From contig SZPG01000040.1 of assembly GCA_030263595.1 (NCBI GenBank), positions 1-33,328 of the forward strand: 33,328 nt of DNA. The letters are read 5' to 3'. A program made the position numbers and the translations under genes. This document shows, piece by piece, positions 29,023 to 33,328 of this stretch; the first letter of the stretch is position 1; each line of letters opens with the position of its first letter. The notes under the pieces are model-generated. The model was not told where the DNA came from. It saw only the letters and a program-made list of their open reading frames with translations, and ran no database searches. Origin of the DNA: Chloroflexi bacterium CFX6. Lineage in GTDB: Bacteria > Chloroflexota > Anaerolineae > Anaerolineales > Villigracilaceae.

Positions 29023-29583
29023 ATGGCAACTTTTCGCGAACCGCAGATCGTTTATCTTCCAGCCGAAGCAGTGGAGCGCGCCCGGACTTTTGCCGAGGCG
29101 GTCACATCCACGGTCAATTATCGCGACAGCAACCAGTCTGTGGTGGAAAAGATCCGCGACGATCACTTCGTCAGCAAGTTGGGCGAAGAGGCGGTGCGGC
29201 TTGTCTTCGAGAAACGCGATTGCACGGTCGTCGGACCGGATTACACGATCTATACCGGCAAACAAAAGTCATGGGATGCGGATTTGAAGATCAATGATTT
29301 GGAAGTGGCAGTCAAAACCCAACGACGTTCCGCCGCCAATCGCTACGACCTCTCATGGACGTTCCAGGACTCCCCCAAACGCCGCGATCCGATCCTCGAT
29401 ATGCCGGATGCGTGGGTGTGTCTGGTCGTGTATGAGGATTTGAAAGAGGGTCATGAATGTGTGGTGTATCCGTTGCGGAAGATCAAGCAACTCATCTTCG
29501 AGGCTCCCCGCCTGAGCAAATTGATCGGGAAGAAGCAGGCGGTGTATTTGGAGACGCTTCAAAAGCGTGGGGTGTTCAAATAA
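29023..29583 (+). CDS. Uncharacterised protein, possible PD-(D/E)xK nuclease-like fold
   Basis: 186 residues, soluble. The central segment WDADLKINDLEVAVKTQRR, followed by WTFQDSPKRRDPIL and WVCLVVYEDL, recalls the beta-hairpin core of restriction-endonuclease-like folds. However, the exact ExK triad is not clear (E and K are four apart), so activity is doubtful. The N-terminal half is helical (AVERARTFAEAVTSTVNYRD). The ATG at 29023 is chosen because an upstream GTG lies in the palindromic repeat. It lacks an obvious ribosome-binding site. Confidence 0.55.
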   Translation: MATFREPQIVYLPAEAVERARTFAEAVTSTVNYRDSNQSVVEKIRDDHFVSKLGEEAVRLVFEKRDCTVVGPDYTIYTGKQKSWDADLKINDLEVAVKTQRRSAANRYDLSWTFQDSPKRRDPILDMPDAWVCLVVYEDLKEGHECVVYPLRKIKQLIFEAPRLSKLIGKKQAVYLETLQKRGVFK

Positions 29584-29584
29584 A

Positions 29585-29617
29585 AGACCTCGGAGTTTTG
29601 AAAAAACTCCGAGGTCT
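29585..29617 (-). terminator. Intrinsic terminator of the ahcY transcript
   Basis: AGACCTCGGAGTTTT pairs perfectly (15 bp) with AAAACTCCGAGGTCT across a 3-nt loop. On the minus strand it is followed by TTTTA. The transcript would include the heptad array below. Confidence 0.78.
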
Positions 29618-29627
29618 CACTGGATCA

Positions 29628-29694
29628 CTGTTCACTGTTCACTGATCGCTGTTCACCGCTCACTGATCACTGCTCACTGTTCACCGATCACTGA
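29628..29694. repeat. Heptad tandem repeat, nine units of CTGTTCA and variants
   Basis: CTGTTCA, CTGATCG, CCGCTCA, CTGATCA, CTGCTCA and CCGATCA units in strict 7-bp phase, between the ahcY stop and its terminator. The C at position 1, G at 3 and TC at 5-6 are invariant. Confidence 0.92.
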
Positions 29695-29695
29695 C

Positions 29696-31036
<1,341 letters not shown>

Positions 31037-31051
31037 TTATTTTAGATCGAA

Positions 31052-31180
31052 CCGGTGGTCGAGCAGGGCGAAGCCCGTACCGAGACCTCAGGTTTTCAAG
31101 AATACCCTTGTAACAAGAATTGCTTTACGGCATGGCGGTCTCGGCACGTCCCGACAGGCACGGGACCACCCGACCACCGG
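31052..31180. repeat. Nested palindromic repeat, CCGGTGGTCG family
   Basis: Outer arms CCGGTGGTCG and CGACCACCGG, inner arms CCGAGACC and GGTCTCGG, separated by about 50 A+T-rich bases. It fills the gap between the kinase-gene end and ahcY, and is unrelated in sequence to the other families here. Confidence 0.82.
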
Positions 31181-31211
31181 GCTATCCAACTAACAAACCA
31201 TCCAACCTCCC
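31181..31211. repeat. Degenerate heptad-like CTATCCA/ACTAACA run
   Basis: CTATCCAACTAACAAACCAT, then CCAACCTCC: similar in style and bases to the run at 23318-23350. It overlaps the last codons of the kinase gene (RLDGLLVG). Confidence 0.5.
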
Positions 31212-32141
31212 CCCATCGTCGAAATGTTTCCTAAAACGTTCGACAAATTCCCGCCTCGTGTAACTGTGACTCTGCGGTCCGCGCTGTTCGAGGCAATAGA
31301 CCGCCGCCAGCGAGCCGACCTCGCCGCACAACTTCCAGTCGAAGCCGCGCGAGTAACCGGCCAGGAATCCGCCTCGGAACGCGTCGCCGACTCCGGTGGG
31401 GTCAACGATCTCGTCTTCCGGCACAGTCGGGATGTGGACGGTATCGCCTTCCATGTACAAGTCCGCGCCGTCCTTGCCGCGCGTAATCACCAACACTTTT
31501 ACGTGTTCGAGGATTTGATCCAAACTCCAGCCCGTTTTTTTGGAGATCAGCCCGAACTCGTAATCGTTGCAGAACAGGAATTGCGCGCCTTCCATGTCGC
31601 GCGCCAGTTCGCCTCCTTCCAGGCGAAGGACCTGCTGGCTGGGATCGTAGAGGTACGGGATTCCCAACTCACGCGCCTCGGCCGGGAATTTCTTCATCGC
31701 ATCCGGCGCGGACGGGGAAACGATCACCAGGTCCGGTTTCTTATCCAGCGCTTTGAGCGATTGGGCGGCGGAATGAGCCATCGCTCCGGGGTAGAAAGAG
31801 GCGATTTGCGCCGAAGCCAGGTCCGTCGTCGCGAAGAACGAAGCGGTGAACTCGCCGGGGATCACCTTCATCAGCGAAGTATCCACGCCTTTGGATTCGA
31901 GCCAACTGCGATACTCCTCGAAGTCCTCGCCCACGGTCGCCATCACACGCGGACGTTCGCCGAGCAAAGCCATGGTGTACGCGATGTTCGGCGCGATGCC
32001 GCCGCGTTGTTTGGTCATGGCGTCCACGAGAAACGAAAGGCTGATCGAACCCAGGCGTTCGGGCAGGATCTGTTCCTTGAAGTAACCGGGGAAGGTCATC
32101 AGGTAATCGTAGGCTACGGAGCCGGTAAGAAGAATGTCCAT
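31182..32141 (-). CDS. PfkB-family carbohydrate/nucleoside kinase (adenosine-kinase-like)
   Basis: 319 residues. The ribokinase/PfkB pattern is complete: MDILLTGSVAYDYLMTFPG, RGGIAPNIAYTMALLG (substrate-binding GG), TASFFATTD, NDYEFGLI, VLVITRGKDGADLY and the signature DPTGVGDAFRGGFLAG with the catalytic Asp. Adjacency to ahcY on the same strand suggests phosphorylation of the adenosine released from S-adenosylhomocysteine, as in other bacteria with this pair. Other sugar substrates remain possible. The extreme C-terminus is encoded by repeat sequence. Confidence 0.85.
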   Translation of the reverse strand: MDILLTGSVAYDYLMTFPGYFKEQILPERLGSISLSFLVDAMTKQRGGIAPNIAYTMALLGERPRVMATVGEDFEEYRSWLESKGVDTSLMKVIPGEFTASFFATTDLASAQIASFYPGAMAHSAAQSLKALDKKPDLVIVSPSAPDAMKKFPAEARELGIPYLYDPSQQVLRLEGGELARDMEGAQFLFCNDYEFGLISKKTGWSLDQILEHVKVLVITRGKDGADLYMEGDTVHIPTVPEDEIVDPTGVGDAFRGGFLAGYSRGFDWKLCGEVGSLAAVYCLEQRGPQSHSYTRREFVERFRKHFDDGGRLDGLLVG

Positions 32142-32151
32142 TCGAGACCTC

Positions 32152-32205
32152 TGTCATTGCGAGTCTCCGGGAAGCAATCTTTACCCTATAAGGAGATTGT
32201 CGCAA
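32152..32205. repeat. GTCATTGCGAG-family repeat, degraded (copy 4)
   Basis: TGTCATTGCGAGTCTCCGGG, then AAGCAATCTTT and AGGAGATTGTCGCAA. The left arm is intact and the right arm decayed. It lies directly upstream of the kinase start codon. Confidence 0.75.
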
Positions 32206-32257
32206 AACTTGCACCTGCATGCAAGCGCAGGCGTGACATAACCTGTTCGCACTAAAA

Positions 32258-32323
32258 GGCGTGGCGCTGGTTTTCGATAGGGTCGAGAAAAACGCTCGAC
32301 CTATTCAACCAACGAGCCACGCC
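32258..32323 (-). terminator. Large stem-loop, probable terminator of the site-2 protease gene
   Basis: GGCGTGGC/GCCACGCC outer stem, GGTT/AACC, then ATAGG(G)TCGAG/CTCGACCTAT (one bulge) and an AAAAACG loop: a 66-nt interrupted hairpin. On the minus strand it is followed by TTTT, about 100 nt after the protease stop. The flanking bases 32206-32257 and 32324-32420 hold nothing I can identify. Confidence 0.6.
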
Positions 32324-32420
32324 GTTGTTCGTGCGGGCAAAAGTTTATCACGCGACGCCTGCACTGTCTAGAAAATGGGATTGGAAAAAATCCAGGCGAA
32401 GGATGCGGCGCCCACGCGCG

Positions 32421-33167
32421 TCAATAACGGACTTGCAGGAATTGATAACTTTGAAACGCAAGGATCCCGAACAGAAGCGCCATGTAGACGCTTCGCAGGA
32501 ACAGGAACGCGGCAAGGGCGACGACCGCGCCTGTCACCACCGAAACCCACAGCGATTTGCGCGCGCCGTCCAACGGATCGTATTGGATGAGGACGTTGCG
32601 CGCGACCTGTCCACCATCGAGCGGGTAGACCGGCAGGAGGTTGATCAAGCCCCAGAAGATATTGACCCACAGCAGCAGCGCGACGAAGACGCCCAATATC
32701 CTGCCGCCAAACGGCAGGATGGGAGTCAAGGGCAACGGGAGAAATCCGAACAACATGGTCGTGAGAACCGTGCCTCCCGAGAAAAAGACGCCCGCAATGA
32801 CCAGCGCCGCGAACAAGAATCCCGCAAAAGGACCGGCGAGCGAGATGATGATCTGTTGCCGCGGACTCGGCGCGACGTTCGCCCAGCCCGCCCCCCACGA
32901 GGTCGCTTCGGGAATGGTCAAGCCGCCCGCGAAGTGAAGCACGATATACGAGTTCATGCCGTAGCGGCGGAACGCGAACGCATGTCCCAGTTCGTGGATG
33001 AGGATGGACACGAACACAACCAGGATCCAGATGGGGATGGTGAGCAGGTCGCCGGAGGCGCCCAGCAACAGGGCGATCAACCAGAACAGGGGATGAACCC
33101 GAACGGGAATCCCCGCGATGGAAAAGCGGAGGTCATAGCGTGTGGGAGGAGGAGATTGAAAGAGCAT
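32421..33167 (-). CDS. Site-2 protease family (M50) intramembrane metalloprotease
   Basis: 248 residues with about five to six membrane segments. The zinc motif HELGH lies in the second helix (VVFVSILIHELGHAFAF), and the third ligand is in LLPVYPLDGGQ, the two diagnostic motifs of S2P/SpoIVFB-like proteases. There is no PDZ or CBS domain, so it is the minimal form. Such enzymes cleave membrane-bound regulators; no substrate is nearby. The ATG at 33167 has AAGG about 7 nt upstream, so it is preferred to the longer frame from 33173. Confidence 0.88.
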   Translation of the reverse strand: MLFQSPPPTRYDLRFSIAGIPVRVHPLFWLIALLLGASGDLLTIPIWILVVFVSILIHELGHAFAFRRYGMNSYIVLHFAGGLTIPEATSWGAGWANVAPSPRQQIIISLAGPFAGFLFAALVIAGVFFSGGTVLTTMLFGFLPLPLTPILPFGGRILGVFVALLLWVNIFWGLINLLPVYPLDGGQVARNVLIQYDPLDGARKSLWVSVVTGAVVALAAFLFLRSVYMALLFGILAFQSYQFLQVRY

Positions 33168-33232
33168 GAACAACCTTATTCGAGAGCGTCAAAGCCCGGG
33201 GAAATCAGGTTCCCATTCACCGGCTTCATCCT

Positions 33233-33328
33233 TAGGGTCAGTAAATTATTAACTTCCCTCATGTCGTTGCGAGTCTTCGAGAAGCAATCTCCTGTTGCCA
33301 TAGATTTTCCTGCAAAGTGGGGATTGCT
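33233..33328. repeat. GTCATTGCGAG-family repeat, long form (copy 5, cut by window edge)
   Basis: Near-identical to 22991-23100, starting TTAGGGTCAGTAAATTATTA and running to GGGGATTGCT at the window end. It lies upstream of the site-2 protease gene. Confidence 0.88.

Noticed and set aside
31224..32255. A 343-codon plus-strand frame opposite the PfkB kinase
   Set aside because: The kinase frame carries complete family motifs. The opposite frame extends into repeats and has no recognisable domain.

Overview
The window looks like a chromosomal stretch of a Chloroflexota bacterium, most likely class Anaerolineae. This is an inference from the ensemble: moderately high G+C, a lipoprotein with the long Pro/Thr linker common in that phylum, an archaeal/eukaryotic-type prolyl-tRNA synthetase, a UPF0397-type ECF transporter, DUF1684 paralogues, and intergenic spaces crowded with palindromic and 7-bp tandem repeats. 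No rRNA, tRNA, CRISPR array, prophage or transposase gene was seen.

Layout. 1-1600 (+): the end of an unidentified gene, a MntA/HepT nucleotidyltransferase-HEPN toxin-antitoxin pair and an XdhC-like molybdenum-cofactor protein, packed with overlaps. 1598-3560 (-): a DUF2726/zinc-ribbon protein and a CCA-adding tRNA nucleotidyltransferase. 3600-4850 (+): a terminator-ended small RNA or leader candidate, a 22-copy heptad repeat, a MazG-like pyrophosphohydrolase and a LOG-family protein. 4850-8350 (+): prolyl-tRNA synthetase, a helical-repeat protein, a membrane protein and a small alpha/beta hydrolase. 8348-11855: a FAD-dependent oxidoreductase whose 3' end runs into a minus-strand, lower-G+C cassette of three exported proteins. 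11971-16367 (+): a membrane protein, acetyl-CoA synthetase and two tandem DUF1684 proteins. 16413-19614 (-): a complete ECF transporter. 19879-21054: a 2H phosphoesterase facing a thioredoxin-like lipoprotein with an in-frame UGA. 21268-25036 (+): a membrane-anchored Kelch protein and a P5C dehydrogenase with a histone-like basic tail. 25165-29583 (+): a trans-aconitate-methyltransferase-like protein, a small membrane protein, the two CoA-transferase subunits separated by an alpha/beta hydrolase, and an orphan protein. 29696-33167 (-): S-adenosylhomocysteinase, an adenosine-kinase-like PfkB protein and a site-2 protease.

The most striking item is the gene at 20488-21054 (-). Its frame is continuous except for one TGA, which falls exactly on the first cysteine of a thioredoxin CxxC motif. 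A hairpin of bacterial SECIS geometry follows 27 nt later. It is best read as a selenocysteine-containing, lipid-anchored thioredoxin that ordinary gene calling would split in two.

The second theme is repeats. At least three distinct 7-bp-period tandem arrays with different unit sequences, four families of palindromic elements, and repeat-derived peptides inside or at the ends of proteins show that repeats are actively remodelling intergenic regions and gene termini. Several genes have a -10 box 6-17 nt from the start codon, suggesting leaderless or nearly leaderless mRNAs.
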